DNA of 64,000 nt from UBA3941 sp002385665 (GCA_050949255.1 JBMNFJ010000017.1:1-64000); one strand, 5' to 3'. Positions 51,563-60,442 are shown, counted from the stretch's first letter. The notes: a model not told the origin generated them from the sequence alone. Numbers and translations: made by a program.

Positions 51563-52516
51563 CTATTCGAATAAGGTGCTCACCGGCAGATCCTCATAGA
51601 TCCTGTCGATGGCCTCTGCAAATATGGGGGCGACGGACAATACCTTGATCTTGTCGATCTGTTTTTCCGGAGGGAGGGGAATGGTATCGGTAATCACCAG
51701 TTCCTTTATGGGGGAATTCTGTACCCTTTCAATGGCCGGCCCGGAAAGGACCCCGTGGGTGGCACAGGCATATATCTCTTTGGCCCCACCCTCCAAAAGG
51801 GCCATGGCACTTTGAACCAGGGTTCCTGCGGTATCCATCATATCGTCCACCAGCAGTACCTTCTTCCCCTTTATATCCCCTATGATGTTCATGACTTCGG
51901 CCACATTGGCCTTGGGCCTGCGCTTGTCTACTATGGCTATAGGCGCATTTAAGCGATTGGCAAAGTTCCTGGCCCTGGTTACGCTGCCGATATCCGGCGA
52001 AACCACGATTAGATCCTCGTGTTCAAACCCCTTTTCCAAATAGTACTGGGCCAATATGGGAGCACCCAGGAGATGATCCAGGGGTATGGAGAAAAAGCCC
52101 TGTATCTGCGGAGCGTGCAGGTCCATGGTCAAAACCCTGTCTGCCCCGGCAGTAGTGATAAGGTCTGCAATGAGCTTGGCTGTAATAGGGTCTCTGGCTT
52201 TGGCCTTACGGTCCTGCCTGGCATAGCCATAATAGGGTATAACCGCCGTTATCCTGCCGGCGGATGCCCTCTTAAAGGCGTCTATCATTATGAGCATCTC
52301 CATAAGATTATCATTCACCGGGTAGCAGGTGGATTGGACTACGAATACATCGGCTCCCCTGACAGTTTCATATATATTTACGCTTATTTCACCGTCGCTG
52401 AATCTTGATACTTCCGAATGTCCCATGGGGATACCGACATGTTCTGCAATATCCCTGGCCAATTGAGGGTTGGAATTCCCCGTAAAAATTTTTATACTTG
52501 TTCCATGGGTTATCAT
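51563..52516 (-). CDS. prs: Ribose-phosphate pyrophosphokinase
   Basis: Makes PRPP from ribose 5-phosphate and ATP. The 317 residues include the flexible loop YGYARQDRKAKARDPITAK, VVSPDIGSVTRARNFA, the PRPP-binding VLLVDDMMDTAGTL near residue 220 and GEISVNIYETVRGADVFVVQS. Standard length for class I Prs. The start overlaps the glmU stop by four bases. The prs-glmU pairing is usual in Firmicutes. Confidence 0.98.
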   Translation of the reverse strand: MITHGTSIKIFTGNSNPQLARDIAEHVGIPMGHSEVSRFSDGEISVNIYETVRGADVFVVQSTCYPVNDNLMEMLIMIDAFKRASAGRITAVIPYYGYARQDRKAKARDPITAKLIADLITTAGADRVLTMDLHAPQIQGFFSIPLDHLLGAPILAQYYLEKGFEHEDLIVVSPDIGSVTRARNFANRLNAPIAIVDKRRPKANVAEVMNIIGDIKGKKVLLVDDMMDTAGTLVQSAMALLEGGAKEIYACATHGVLSGPAIERVQNSPIKELVITDTIPLPPEKQIDKIKVLSVAPIFAEAIDRIYEDLPVSTLFE

Positions 52517-53904
52517 TGGTTTTCCTCCGTTTCCTTTTTATGTCTCTTTATTACCCAATTTTCCTTGTTTACCTGCCGTGCCCTTGCAATTGCCAGGGCG
52601 TTTTTCGGTACATCCTGGGTTATGGTGGACCCAGCGGCAATATATGAATTATCTTCAATCTTAACAGGCGCTACCAGGTTGGTATTGCAGCCTATAAAGG
52701 CATTGTCCCCGACGATGGTCCTGTGCTTCTTTTTCCCGTCATAGTTGACAAACACCACCCCGCACCCTATATTGACGTTCTTGCCTATTTCTCCGTCACC
52801 AACATAGGTTAGATGGGAGATCTTGCTGCCCTTGCCCACCTTTGCGTTCTTGACCTCGACAAAATCGCCGATCCTTACCCCCTCGCCTATATGGCTTCCG
52901 GGCCTTAGGTATGCAAAGGGACCCACCGTAGCCCTGTCTTCCACACGGCTCTTCAGGATGACCGAATTTTGAATTTCCGTATCCCTTCCAATGGTGGAAT
53001 CCAGAATCCGGTTGTTGGGTAACAGGATAGTCCCCCGGCCGATGGTGGTATGCCCCTCCAAAACGTTGCCGGGATAGATGATAACATCTCTGTCTATCCT
53101 TACGTGAGGCCCTATATAGGCGTTATCGGGGTCTATTATGGTTACTCCCCTTTCCAGATGATAGTTGTTTATCCGCTGTCCCATAATCTTTTGTGCCTCT
53201 GCCAGCCGGATCCTGTTGTCTACGGCCATGGTCTCGGTTGAATCGTATACGGTATGTATCCCTATCCTGCCCCCCGATCCCATTAAATCGTACAAAAGGT
53301 CCGGGATGTGGTACCGGTCCTCCGGATCCCTGTCAGCCATCCTGTCCATACCCTTCAGCAGGGCAGAGACCTTAAAACAATAGACGGATGTGTTGATCTC
53401 CTTTATGAGACTCTCCTCACTCGAGGCTTCCACATCCTCCAGGATCCCTTCAAAATTCCCTGAAATGTCCCTGATAATCCTGCCGTATCCCTGGGGCTTA
53501 TCGCATAGGGCTGACAGGACAACCGCATCATACCCGCCCCTTTGGCAGCTGCTTACCAGATCCCTCAGGGTATCCGATGTTATAAGGGGTAGATTGCCTT
53601 CCATCAGGATTACATGACCGTCAAGGCCTTCTAAAAATTCCCTGAACAGAACAACAATTTGGTCTATACTTTCCCTTTCCTGCAGATGGTTATACTCTAC
53701 CTTATCGCCCAATTGTTCTTTTATGTCTTCCACGCCCTCTGCCAATACTACCAGCGGGCAAGTGTTCACTACATCCAGTACAGATCTTACCACATATTCA
53801 ACTATGGGTTGGCCACAAATTTTGTGCATGGCTTTAGGCAGGGAGGACTTCATACCGGGTCCATACCCTGCCGCCATTATGATCGCTGATATTTTATTCT
53901 CCAT
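52513..53904 (-). CDS. glmU: GlmU-type protein: intact glucosamine-1-phosphate acetyltransferase half, degenerate uridyltransferase half
   Basis: 463 residues, normal for GlmU, which makes UDP-GlcNAc in two steps. The C-terminal left-handed beta-helix (from about 250) keeps its acetyltransferase residues: AYLRPGSHIG, EVKNAKVGKGSKISHLTYVGD with the catalytic His, NIGCGVVFVNYDG and the following Lys. The N-terminal half departs from the family. The usual AAGxGTRMKS reads MAAGYGPGMKSS, losing the Arg. The QLGTGHA loop reads LQERESIDQ. The metal Asp of GDxPL is Asn (EGNLPLIT), and NTGIY reads NTSVY. GYGRI and the second metal Asn (VDNR) remain. It sits in the normal spoVG-glmU-prs context. It may be acetyltransferase only. 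Confidence 0.9.
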   Translation of the reverse strand: MENKISAIIMAAGYGPGMKSSLPKAMHKICGQPIVEYVVRSVLDVVNTCPLVVLAEGVEDIKEQLGDKVEYNHLQERESIDQIVVLFREFLEGLDGHVILMEGNLPLITSDTLRDLVSSCQRGGYDAVVLSALCDKPQGYGRIIRDISGNFEGILEDVEASSEESLIKEINTSVYCFKVSALLKGMDRMADRDPEDRYHIPDLLYDLMGSGGRIGIHTVYDSTETMAVDNRIRLAEAQKIMGQRINNYHLERGVTIIDPDNAYIGPHVRIDRDVIIYPGNVLEGHTTIGRGTILLPNNRILDSTIGRDTEIQNSVILKSRVEDRATVGPFAYLRPGSHIGEGVRIGDFVEVKNAKVGKGSKISHLTYVGDGEIGKNVNIGCGVVFVNYDGKKKHRTIVGDNAFIGCNTNLVAPVKIEDNSYIAAGSTITQDVPKNALAIARARQVNKENWVIKRHKKETEENQ

Positions 53905-54121
53905 TCCTTCCTCCCTATTCCAATGCTCGCTGCCCTGACTTAAAGCTGTCTTATCTGCCGATTACATCCTATTATCCCTGTAATCCTTGGTAAAATCAAG
54001 CTATTGTTACCATAGCCGACAAAAAGCAGGGTTACAGCGACGAATCCTATTACATTATACATTAAATCTATAATAAAGTTTACCTCATATACAAAAAATT
54101 TAAAGTCCATTTTTCCGGGAT

Positions 54122-54165
54122 AAAAAATAGGCTTCAAAGGAGATTTCTCTCCTTTGAAGCCTATT
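54122..54165 (-). terminator. Terminator of spoVG
   Basis: Minus strand: AATAGGCTTCAAAGGAGA pairs perfectly with TCTCCTTTGAAGCCTATT around GAAA, then a U-run. The stem contains the spoVG stop codon. glmU therefore needs its own promoter in the 256-bp gap 53905-54160, where I see no clear one. Confidence 0.93.
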
Positions 54166-54421
54166 CTGCATCAATCCGATCATATTGCTGTAAAATCATA
54201 TCCTGGAGTCGAGCCCTCATGTCAGAATTGATTGGATGGGCAATGTCCCGATACTCCCCATCCGGCGTTTTTCGGCTAGGCATGGCAATAAACATCCCGT
54301 TTTGACCTTCTATGATTTTGATGTCATGAACGACAAAATCATTGTCAAAGGTCACGGAAGCTACCGCCTTCATCTTGCCGTCACCGCCGACTTTCCGTAC
54401 CCTTACGTCTGTTATTTCCAA
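54161..54421 (-). CDS. spoVG: Septation and sporulation regulator SpoVG
   Basis: An 86-residue nucleic-acid-binding regulator. The sequence opens with LEITDVRVRKVGGDGKMKAV and contains FVVHDIKIIEGQNGMFIAMP and DIAHPINSDMRARLQ, all diagnostic. I chose the TTG at 54421, which matches the family N-terminus and has GGTGGTGAG upstream; the frame extends 11 residues further. The gene is preceded by a sigmaH-like promoter and followed by a very strong terminator. Confidence 0.96.
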   Translation of the reverse strand: MEITDVRVRKVGGDGKMKAVASVTFDNDFVVHDIKIIEGQNGMFIAMPSRKTPDGEYRDIAHPINSDMRARLQDMILQQYDRIDAE

Positions 54422-54479
54422 TTCTAGCTCACCACCTTCCGAGTCGCAAGACAAGTAAGTAACAGTTAGTTATATTACT

Positions 54480-54504
54480 ATTCGCTAAAAAAAGCCATAG
54501 TCCT
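54480..54504 (-). promoter_or_regulatory. SigmaH-like promoter of spoVG
   Basis: Minus strand: AGGA (54501-54504) and GAAT (54480-54483) are separated by exactly 17 bp, which matches the AGGA-to-GAAT distance I recall for the B. subtilis spoVG P1 promoter. The extended contexts GCAGGACTA and AGCGAATA fit the sigmaH consensus with small deviations. About 60 bp before the start. Confidence 0.6.
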
Positions 54505-54541
54505 GCCTGAATCGGAAAAAAAGTGATAATTTTTGGATAAT

Positions 54542-55369
54542 CTAATTTTTTAGCCCTCTAAGCCATGGGGAGGGTTCAACTATTACCTTTCTTTCCCCCT
54601 CGTCCACTTCCTTTAGTACCATAAGGGATTTATAGTCTTTGACCATTTTCTGGCCGGGGTCCTCGGTGGAGATTATCACCCCAACCCCTGCGATTTCCGC
54701 TTCAAACTCGTGGAGAAGTTCCATCAGCCCCTTGGCCGTTCCCCCACCTTTCATGAAATCGTCAACGATCAGGCCCCGCTGGCCCTTCTCTACTGCCCTC
54801 TTGACCAGGGACATGGTCTGAATGCGCCTTGAGGAGGCCGATACGTAGTTTATGGATATGGTGGAGCCCTCGGTCACCTTGCTTTCCCTCCGGGCCATTA
54901 CCACAGGGCAATTGAGGGCTCTGGCAGTAGCCAGGGCTATAGGGATACCCTTGGTCTCGACGGTTATGACAAAGTCCGGCTGGGCATCATAGAATTGGGT
55001 AGCCAATATTTTACCAAACCGCTCCACCACCTCCGGCATGAAGAGGATATCAGTTATATATAAAAATCCGCCCGGAAGTACCCTGTCGGGCGATGAGAGC
55101 TCATTGCAGATATCCTCTATAAAGATCCCGTCGTCTTTAAACAGCCGGGATACATATCTGACCCCGCCAGCGGCCCCGACAACGGTTTCCACATCTCCCA
55201 GCTGAAATCTGGTTAAAAGATCCTTTATAATTACCACATCGTCGCTTATGGTAGATTTTGCAGTATTAAACATATCGCTAAAATAGTTGAGGGTAAATAT
55301 TTCATTGGGATGGCTGCATAGGATATTGACCATTGCGCCTATCCGCTCGTTTCTCCTTACCTTTTCCAT
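54542..55369 (-). CDS. purR: Purine operon repressor PurR (PRT-fold)
   Basis: Represses purine synthesis genes and responds to PRPP. The 275 residues have an N-terminal winged helix (KVRRNERIGAMVNILCSHPNEIFTLNYFSDMFNTAKSTIS region) and a C-terminal phosphoribosyltransferase fold with GLIVDDFMKGGGTAKGL, the PRPP-loop equivalent, near residue 205. I chose the ATG at 55369 (GGAGTGAT upstream). Neighbour of spoVG, as in Bacillus; the intervening yabJ (ridA) gene is absent. Confidence 0.96.
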   Translation of the reverse strand: MEKVRRNERIGAMVNILCSHPNEIFTLNYFSDMFNTAKSTISDDVVIIKDLLTRFQLGDVETVVGAAGGVRYVSRLFKDDGIFIEDICNELSSPDRVLPGGFLYITDILFMPEVVERFGKILATQFYDAQPDFVITVETKGIPIALATARALNCPVVMARRESKVTEGSTISINYVSASSRRIQTMSLVKRAVEKGQRGLIVDDFMKGGGTAKGLMELLHEFEAEIAGVGVIISTEDPGQKMVKDYKSLMVLKEVDEGERKVIVEPSPWLRGLKN

Positions 55370-55623
55370 TCTATCACTCCTTAACGATAACAAAAAAGAA
55401 AGCAGCCAAAACAGGATGATTGTGCACCATCCATCAGTATTTCCATTATTAATTATAGCATAGTTTTCACATTATATCCGAATGTTTTTTCGATTTTTAA
55501 GTTTTTTATTCGGGTTATTTTTACAGGACCGCCCCTCTTCCCCTTACCAGGATTCTATTGTATAATATCCAGACGAATACAAGGATTTAATGGCTATTGA
55601 AAACTAAGCTAAGTATTAACGTG

Positions 55624-55665
55624 GGAGGATGGTTTATTCCGTCAGCCTCCACAAATCCATCCTCC
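55624..55665 (+). repeat. Repeat A, short 42-bp copy
   Basis: GGAGGATGG and CCATCCTCC with only TTTATTCCGTCAGCC and TCCACAAAT between. It equals the long unit with the interior removed at the shared GCCTCCA word. The loop side follows the copy at 10832 (GTCAGC). Confidence 0.8.
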
Positions 55666-55745
55666 TTAGTAACGGTACTGGGGTTCAGAGTTCGATTATC
55701 CAACCCTCGAAGAAGTTACGTTTACCGGTATAGCGAGGTTATATC

Positions 55746-55952
55746 GTAATGAGCTATTGATAAGCGGATGACTTCATTGATTTGGCTAAGAAAACTTGGC
55801 TTATGGAATGCAGAAAAGCCGTAGCTTTAAGCAGGACGCTTAAAGCAGCTTCCTTCCGGGAGGACGCCGGATTGGAAGCGATAGGCTTTTCAAATGAAAT
55901 AAGCCTTGGTTTTCTCCAAATCAATGTCGGAAGGAGCGATCAATAGCCATTA
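55746..55952 (+). repeat. Module B, full 207-bp copy 2
   Basis: Nearly identical to 25731-25938: the central 150 bp have only a few changes, and both AGGAC-loop hairpins (GCTTTAAGC/GCTTAAAGC and TCCGG/CCGGA) are kept. This closeness, against the diverged outer flanks, suggests recent copying or strong constraint. Confidence 0.8.
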
Positions 55953-56024
55953 CCTCTGTAATTTAGTAGATAACGAAGATTTAAATACATCGAAATTTGC
56001 TTTCCTGAAAGGAATGAAAGATAA

Positions 56025-56738
56025 ATGAAGAAGATACTTGGCTGCTTGAGACGGGCAGTAGAAGATTTTAATATGATAGAGGAGGGGGACAGGATAGCCG
56101 TGGGGGTTTCCGGAGGAAAGGACAGCCTGATCCTTTTAAAGGCCCTGAGGCTTTATCAGTATATGTCCCCGGTGAAATACGAGCTGGAGGCCATTACCCT
56201 TGATATGGGATATGACGGCACCGATTGGACAGAGGTTGAGGATTACTGCAGAGAGCTTGGTATACCCTATACCATAAAGAAAACAAATATAGCAAAAATC
56301 GTCTTTGACGTTCGCCAGGAGAAGAACCCCTGCTCCCTTTGCGCCAACTTGAGGCGGGGTGCCCTTAACAATACAGCCCTGGAGCTGAATTGCAAAAAGG
56401 TGGCCCTGGGCCACCATCGGGAGGATGTTATAGAGACCCTATTCCTCAGCTTGTTCTACGAAGGCCGTTTCAACACCTTTTCACCGGTAACCTATCTGGA
56501 CCGGAAGGATATCACCCTGATAAGGCCCATGGTATATGTACCGGAAATCGATATTAAAAAGGCTGTATCCCGCCATGATATCCCCGTTGTATTCAACCCC
56601 TGCCCGGCAAACGGCTACACAAAAAGGGAATATATAAAAAATCTGCTCCATGACATATCAGGGGATATCCCCAATGTTCACGAGCAGATCCTAAGCGCTC
56701 TTAAAAAGGGTAAGGTACGAAAACTCTGGGACAATTAG
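56025..56738 (+). CDS. TtcA-family tRNA 2-thiolation PP-loop protein
   Basis: A 237-residue PP-loop ATPase of the TtcA/TtuA group that thiolates a tRNA base, using an iron-sulfur cluster. SGGKDS at residues 29-34, the cysteine pair PCSLC at 103/106, GHHREDVIETLFLSLFYEGR near 135 and the third cysteine in NPCPANGY near 196 are all visible. The sole convincing plus-strand gene. A ribosome site (GGAATGAAAG) precedes the ATG. It converges on fabZ: the stops overlap by four bases (56735-56738). Confidence 0.9.
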   Translation: MKKILGCLRRAVEDFNMIEEGDRIAVGVSGGKDSLILLKALRLYQYMSPVKYELEAITLDMGYDGTDWTEVEDYCRELGIPYTIKKTNIAKIVFDVRQEKNPCSLCANLRRGALNNTALELNCKKVALGHHREDVIETLFLSLFYEGRFNTFSPVTYLDRKDITLIRPMVYVPEIDIKKAVSRHDIPVVFNPCPANGYTKREYIKNLLHDISGDIPNVHEQILSALKKGKVRKLWDN

Positions 56739-57172
56739 TCGGCATCACCCAGGGCAAACATGACGGTACCTTCTGCCGCCACCTGGCCATCAACCAGAGC
56801 CTTTACAGAACCCTTGCCGATGGAGCCCCTCATCCTGCTTATCTCAACTTCCATATAAAGCTGGTCGCCGGGTACCACCTGGCGCCTGAAGCGCATGGAA
56901 TCTATGCCGGCAAAAAAGGCTAATTTGCCCTTGTTTTCCGGCACACTGAGGACTACCATAGCACCCAGCTGGGCCATAGCTTCCACTATCAGGACTCCGG
57001 GCATTATGGGCGCACCCGGAAAATGCCCTGTAAAAAAGGGTTCATTAATGGTGACGTTCTTTATGCCCTTCCCACTCTTGCCGGGTACCAATTCCAACAC
57101 CCTATCCACCAATAGGAATGGATATCGGTGAGGGATGCGTTCCATAATTTCTCTTATGTCAAATATATCCAA
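56735..57172 (-). CDS. fabZ: 3-hydroxyacyl-[ACP] dehydratase
   Basis: Dehydrates 3-hydroxyacyl-ACP in fatty acid elongation. 145 residues of hot-dog fold: IPHRYPFLLVDRVLE near residue 14, the catalytic His in FTGHFPGAPIMPGVL (about 49) and Glu in VEAMAQLGA, and FRRQVVPGDQL. Follows flhP directly (6 bp), an arrangement also seen in Bacillus. Its 3' end overlaps the convergent TtcA-like gene. Confidence 0.97.
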   Translation of the reverse strand: MDIFDIREIMERIPHRYPFLLVDRVLELVPGKSGKGIKNVTINEPFFTGHFPGAPIMPGVLIVEAMAQLGAMVVLSVPENKGKLAFFAGIDSMRFRRQVVPGDQLYMEVEISRMRGSIGKGSVKALVDGQVAAEGTVMFALGDAD

Positions 57173-57178
57173 TTATAC

Positions 57179-57961
57179 CTATCCTCTCAAATTGTTAGCC
57201 TGTTTTTCCATCTCATCAGCAGCCTGTACCACCCTGGAGTTTAACTGGTAAGCCCTTTGGGCCATGATAAGTTCCGTCATCTCCTGGGACAAATCCACGT
57301 TGGATTGCTCCAAATATCCCTGAATCACTCTGGTCTCCAAAGCCTGTACCGGTTCGCCGCTCTCTTCCGTGGCCGTAAAATAGGGACCTCTCATATGTTC
57401 CAGACCGTGGGGATTTGAAAAGTTGTAGACCCCTAACCTGCCCTGGTATATAGCATTGCCATTCTGTTGGTTTAAATATACATGGCCGTACTGGGTGATG
57501 GAGATATCCTCCTCCCTGACATCTGCGTCAAAGATGAAGTACCGGCCATCCTGGTCCAGGACGGGGTATCCCCCTGCATCATCCAGCCTTAGTTCTCCAC
57601 TGGGCAGATAGGATAATTTGAGGCGACCATCCCGGGTATAGAGGTAATCCCCGTCGTCGGATTCCACGGTAAAGAAACCGGGACCTTCCAGAGCAAGATC
57701 CAGGCTCAAGTTGGTGGAATGCAGGGCACCCTGGGTAAAATAGATTTGGACGGAGCCCACCAAGGTCCCGTTCCCCACCCTTGGGCTGGGTCCTGCTTCC
57801 GCGGGCCTGTTCTCTATGACATCATAGAGGGCCTCCTTAAAATCCGGTCTTGACCTTTTATAGCCAATGGTTTGGGTATTGGCTATGTTGTTGCCTATAG
57901 AATCTATTTTATGCTGTTGAACTCTCATTCCCGAGGTTCCGGTATACAAGGCTCTGATCAT
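57179..57961 (-). CDS. flhP: Flagellar hook-basal body protein FlhP (FlgG family)
   Basis: A 260-residue rod/hook-family protein exported by the flagellar type III system. N-terminal motif MIRALYTGTSGMRVQQHKIDSIGNNIANTQTIGYKRSR and C-terminal VIQGYLEQSNVDLSQEMTELIMAQRAYQLNSRVVQAADEM form the paired helices typical of FlgG. Follows the related flhO after 10 bp. The B. subtilis order mbl-flhO-flhP is the same, and supports motility in this organism. Confidence 0.92.
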   Translation of the reverse strand: MIRALYTGTSGMRVQQHKIDSIGNNIANTQTIGYKRSRPDFKEALYDVIENRPAEAGPSPRVGNGTLVGSVQIYFTQGALHSTNLSLDLALEGPGFFTVESDDGDYLYTRDGRLKLSYLPSGELRLDDAGGYPVLDQDGRYFIFDADVREEDISITQYGHVYLNQQNGNAIYQGRLGVYNFSNPHGLEHMRGPYFTATEESGEPVQALETRVIQGYLEQSNVDLSQEMTELIMAQRAYQLNSRVVQAADEMEKQANNLRG

Positions 57962-57971
57962 ATCTATCCCC

Positions 57972-58724
57972 CTATACGCTTCCCACTTCGTTGACTGTCT
58001 TGGAAAGGGTGCTGTCTATCATCTGCAGGACCCTTTGAGCGGCCTCGTAGGATCGAGCCGCAATAATCATGTTGCTCATCTCCTCTAAGAGATCCACATT
58101 GGACGCTTCTACATAGCCTTGGAAGGTCTCCCCTTCAAAGGCCAGAGCCGGATTGGCTTCCGGGCTGTTGTTGACAAACAGGTTGTCCCCCACCTTTTCC
58201 AGAAGGGTGGCATCTTCAAAGTCCACCAGTTGAAGGCGATTTATGAATTGGCCGTCCTGCCATATGTTGCCCTCATGATCTACGTGAAAATCATCCTGGC
58301 CTACATAAATGGGACCGTATTCACCGGCTACCCTATGGCCTTCCATGGTAACCAAAATGCCCTCATTATCTACCCTAAAGGTACCATCACGGGTATAGAA
58401 TTCCTGGCCGTCAATTAATATAGTAAAAAACCCACTGCCCTGAAGGGCTATATCGGTATATTGGTTGGTCTGTTCCAGGGGTCCGTCCTGAAAGAGGGGA
58501 ATTATTCTTTCAGCATATACCCCATGATTAAGGGGACCCAGGGCCTTCACTTCGCGGGTTTGTCCACCTGTCCGAAGCAATAACTCGTCCTTGAAGGAAT
58601 GGCTGACCACGCTATCCTTCTTATACCCCCTGGTATTGGTATTTGACAGGTTGTTGGCTATGGTGTTTAATTTCTCCCGCTGATGAATCATCCCTGTTGC
58701 TGCAGTATAAAGACCTCTTAACAA
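57972..58724 (-). CDS. flhO: Flagellar hook-basal body protein FlhO (FlgG family)
   Basis: A 250-residue rod-family protein. LRGLYTAATGMIHQREKLNTIANNLSNTNTRGYKKD at the N-terminus and FQGYVEASNVDLLEEMSNMIIAARSYEAAQRVLQMID at the C-terminus are family motifs. I chose the TTG at 58724, which gives the expected N-terminus and has AAAGGAT about ten bases upstream; an earlier ATG at 58760 would add 12 atypical residues. In an mbl-flhO-flhP group. Confidence 0.91.
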   Translation of the reverse strand: MLRGLYTAATGMIHQREKLNTIANNLSNTNTRGYKKDSVVSHSFKDELLLRTGGQTREVKALGPLNHGVYAERIIPLFQDGPLEQTNQYTDIALQGSGFFTILIDGQEFYTRDGTFRVDNEGILVTMEGHRVAGEYGPIYVGQDDFHVDHEGNIWQDGQFINRLQLVDFEDATLLEKVGDNLFVNNSPEANPALAFEGETFQGYVEASNVDLLEEMSNMIIAARSYEAAQRVLQMIDSTLSKTVNEVGSV

Positions 58725-58840
58725 TTTGGCACATCCTTTCAAAAGCCTATCTATAACCAAAACATATATTCAATATAAATCTATACATAACCGGGATAAT
58801 ACTAAATCAAACTACTATCATCCAGGCTTCTTTAGTCTTC

Positions 58841-59854
58841 TTATCTACTATTAAAAGCCGGAGTATCGGTGTAAAGGTCGATATCCTCAAGGGCTTTGCC
58901 TGTCCCTATGGCGACACAGGACAGGGGATCATCCACAACATTAATCTTGATTTTAAGCCTGTCCTCCAGGAGCTTGTCCAGCCCGTAGAGCAAGGAACCG
59001 CCACCGGTCATAGTGATACCAATCTCGCTGATATCGGAAGATAGTTCGGGGGGCGTCTTTTCCAGAACGGAATGGATGGTCTCTACTATGGTCTCCAGGG
59101 GCTCTTGCAGGGCCTCCACCATCTCTTGCGAACTTACGGTGATGGTTCTTGGAAGGCCGGAGATGAGGTTTCTGCCCGTAACCTCCATAACCACATCCTC
59201 TTTACGGGGGATAGCCGATCCTATGTTTATCTTCATCCTTTCCGCAGTCCTGTCACCTATGAGCAGGTTATAGTTCTTGCGCATATATCTGATTATCGAA
59301 TCGTCAAACATATCCCCGGCAACCTTTATAGAATCGGTGACTACGGCTCCGCCTAAGGATATAACCGCGATATCCGTTGTTCCCCCACCGATATCCACCA
59401 CCATATTCCCATAGGGTTTGCTAATATCGATACCAGCCCCAATAGCTGCGGCTATAGCCTCCTCAATAAGGTAGGTGCGTCTGGCCCCGGCCTCATAGGA
59501 GGCATCTAAAACCGCCCTCTTCTCAACTTCGGTTACGCCGCTGGGTACACAAACAACTACCCGAGGCTTGCGCCCAAAGCGTCGTACAATAGCCTTTCTG
59601 AAAAAATATCTTAACATCTTTTCCGTTATCTCATAGTCTGATATGACCCCGTCCTGCAAGGGGCGGAGAGCCACAATGTTGCCTGGGGTTCTGCCCAACA
59701 TCTTGCTGGCGGATGAGCCTACGGCCAGGATTTTCCCTCCCTTTAGATCTATGGCCACTACGGAGGGCTCCCGAAGGACTACACCCTTGCCACGCATGTA
59801 TATCAAAACACTTGATGTCCCCAAGTCTATGCCGATATCTCTATTACCAAACAC
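58841..59854 (-). CDS. mbl: Actin-like cell-shape protein Mbl/MreB
   Basis: A membrane-associated actin homologue directing side-wall peptidoglycan synthesis. 337 residues with GIDLGTSSVLIYMRGKGVVL (phosphate 1), DGVISDYEITEKMLRYFF, the phosphate 2 motif VVDIGGGTTDIAVISLGG near 165 and ITMTGGGSLLYGLDKLL near 285. Located between spoIIID and flhO, which identifies it as the Mbl position of B. subtilis. Confidence 0.95.
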   Translation of the reverse strand: MFGNRDIGIDLGTSSVLIYMRGKGVVLREPSVVAIDLKGGKILAVGSSASKMLGRTPGNIVALRPLQDGVISDYEITEKMLRYFFRKAIVRRFGRKPRVVVCVPSGVTEVEKRAVLDASYEAGARRTYLIEEAIAAAIGAGIDISKPYGNMVVDIGGGTTDIAVISLGGAVVTDSIKVAGDMFDDSIIRYMRKNYNLLIGDRTAERMKINIGSAIPRKEDVVMEVTGRNLISGLPRTITVSSQEMVEALQEPLETIVETIHSVLEKTPPELSSDISEIGITMTGGGSLLYGLDKLLEDRLKIKINVVDDPLSCVAIGTGKALEDIDLYTDTPAFNSR

Positions 59855-60025
59855 TCTTTATCGGTCCCTTCTCTTGCTTATTATGTATATCTATGATACC
59901 TGTGTTTATCAGGAGGGAGTTAATTAAATGAAATTACCCCCAAATAATTACTATAACTATTCTACATATCAGCATAAAATCCTCTTTTACTGATAAATTT
60001 TATCATAAACTTTTCCAATCCACGT

Positions 60026-60307
60026 TTATTTGGCGTTTTTTTCATGGGAAGTACCTTCATTCTCCATTTGGTATTTAATCTTGGTTGCCCTGCCGCCCCG
60101 GATATGCCGCTCCGCCTTATTTTTGTCCAGGACCTTTTTGACCCCCGCCCAAAGGTTTGGATTCACCCTGGGCAGCCTTTCGGACATATCCTTATGGACG
60201 GTGCTCTTGCTGACCTTAAAGACCTTGGCCGTTTCCCTTACGGTGGCTCCTGTTTCGATGATGTAATGCGCGATCTCAATAACCCTTTCCTGAATATAAT
60301 CCTTCAC
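60026..60307 (-). CDS. spoIIID: Stage III sporulation regulator SpoIIID
   Basis: A 93-residue mother-cell DNA-binding regulator, the same length as in B. subtilis. It opens with MKDYIQERVIEIAHYIIETGATVRETAKVFKVSKSTVHKD, including the helix-turn-helix, then MSERLPRVNPNLWAGVKKVLDKNKAERHIRGG, almost invariant in spore formers. Located between the SpoIIQ-like gene and mbl. SigmaE control is known from Bacillus; no clear sigmaE promoter was recognised here. Confidence 0.98.
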   Translation of the reverse strand: MKDYIQERVIEIAHYIIETGATVRETAKVFKVSKSTVHKDMSERLPRVNPNLWAGVKKVLDKNKAERHIRGGRATKIKYQMENEGTSHEKNAK

Positions 60308-60414
60308 AACTAACCCCCCTTAAAAACACCCTCTTAATAAAATAGAAGCTAAATACAGTGGGTATATTGATAAATATGCGGGTTTTGGCGGATATAGAAG
60401 AGGATTTTTGCATG

Positions 60415-60442
60415 AAAAAACCACCGATAATTTTCGGTGGTT
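60415..60442 (-). terminator. Terminator of the SpoIIQ-like gene
   Basis: Minus strand: ACCACCGA and TCGGTGGT pair around AAATTA, then UUUU. It lies about 36 bp past the stop. Confidence 0.88.

Larger units (their letters stand above)
55588..55952. mobile_element. Composite repeat element 4, in the divergent gap between purR and the TtcA-like gene
   Basis: The left end TAATGGCTATTGA and right end ATCAATAGCCATTA enclose a short repeat A (55624-55665) and a full module B (55746-55952). About 80 bp between them carry the arms GGTTCAGAGTTCGA and others without clear pairing. This gap must hold the promoters of both flanking genes. Confidence 0.72.
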
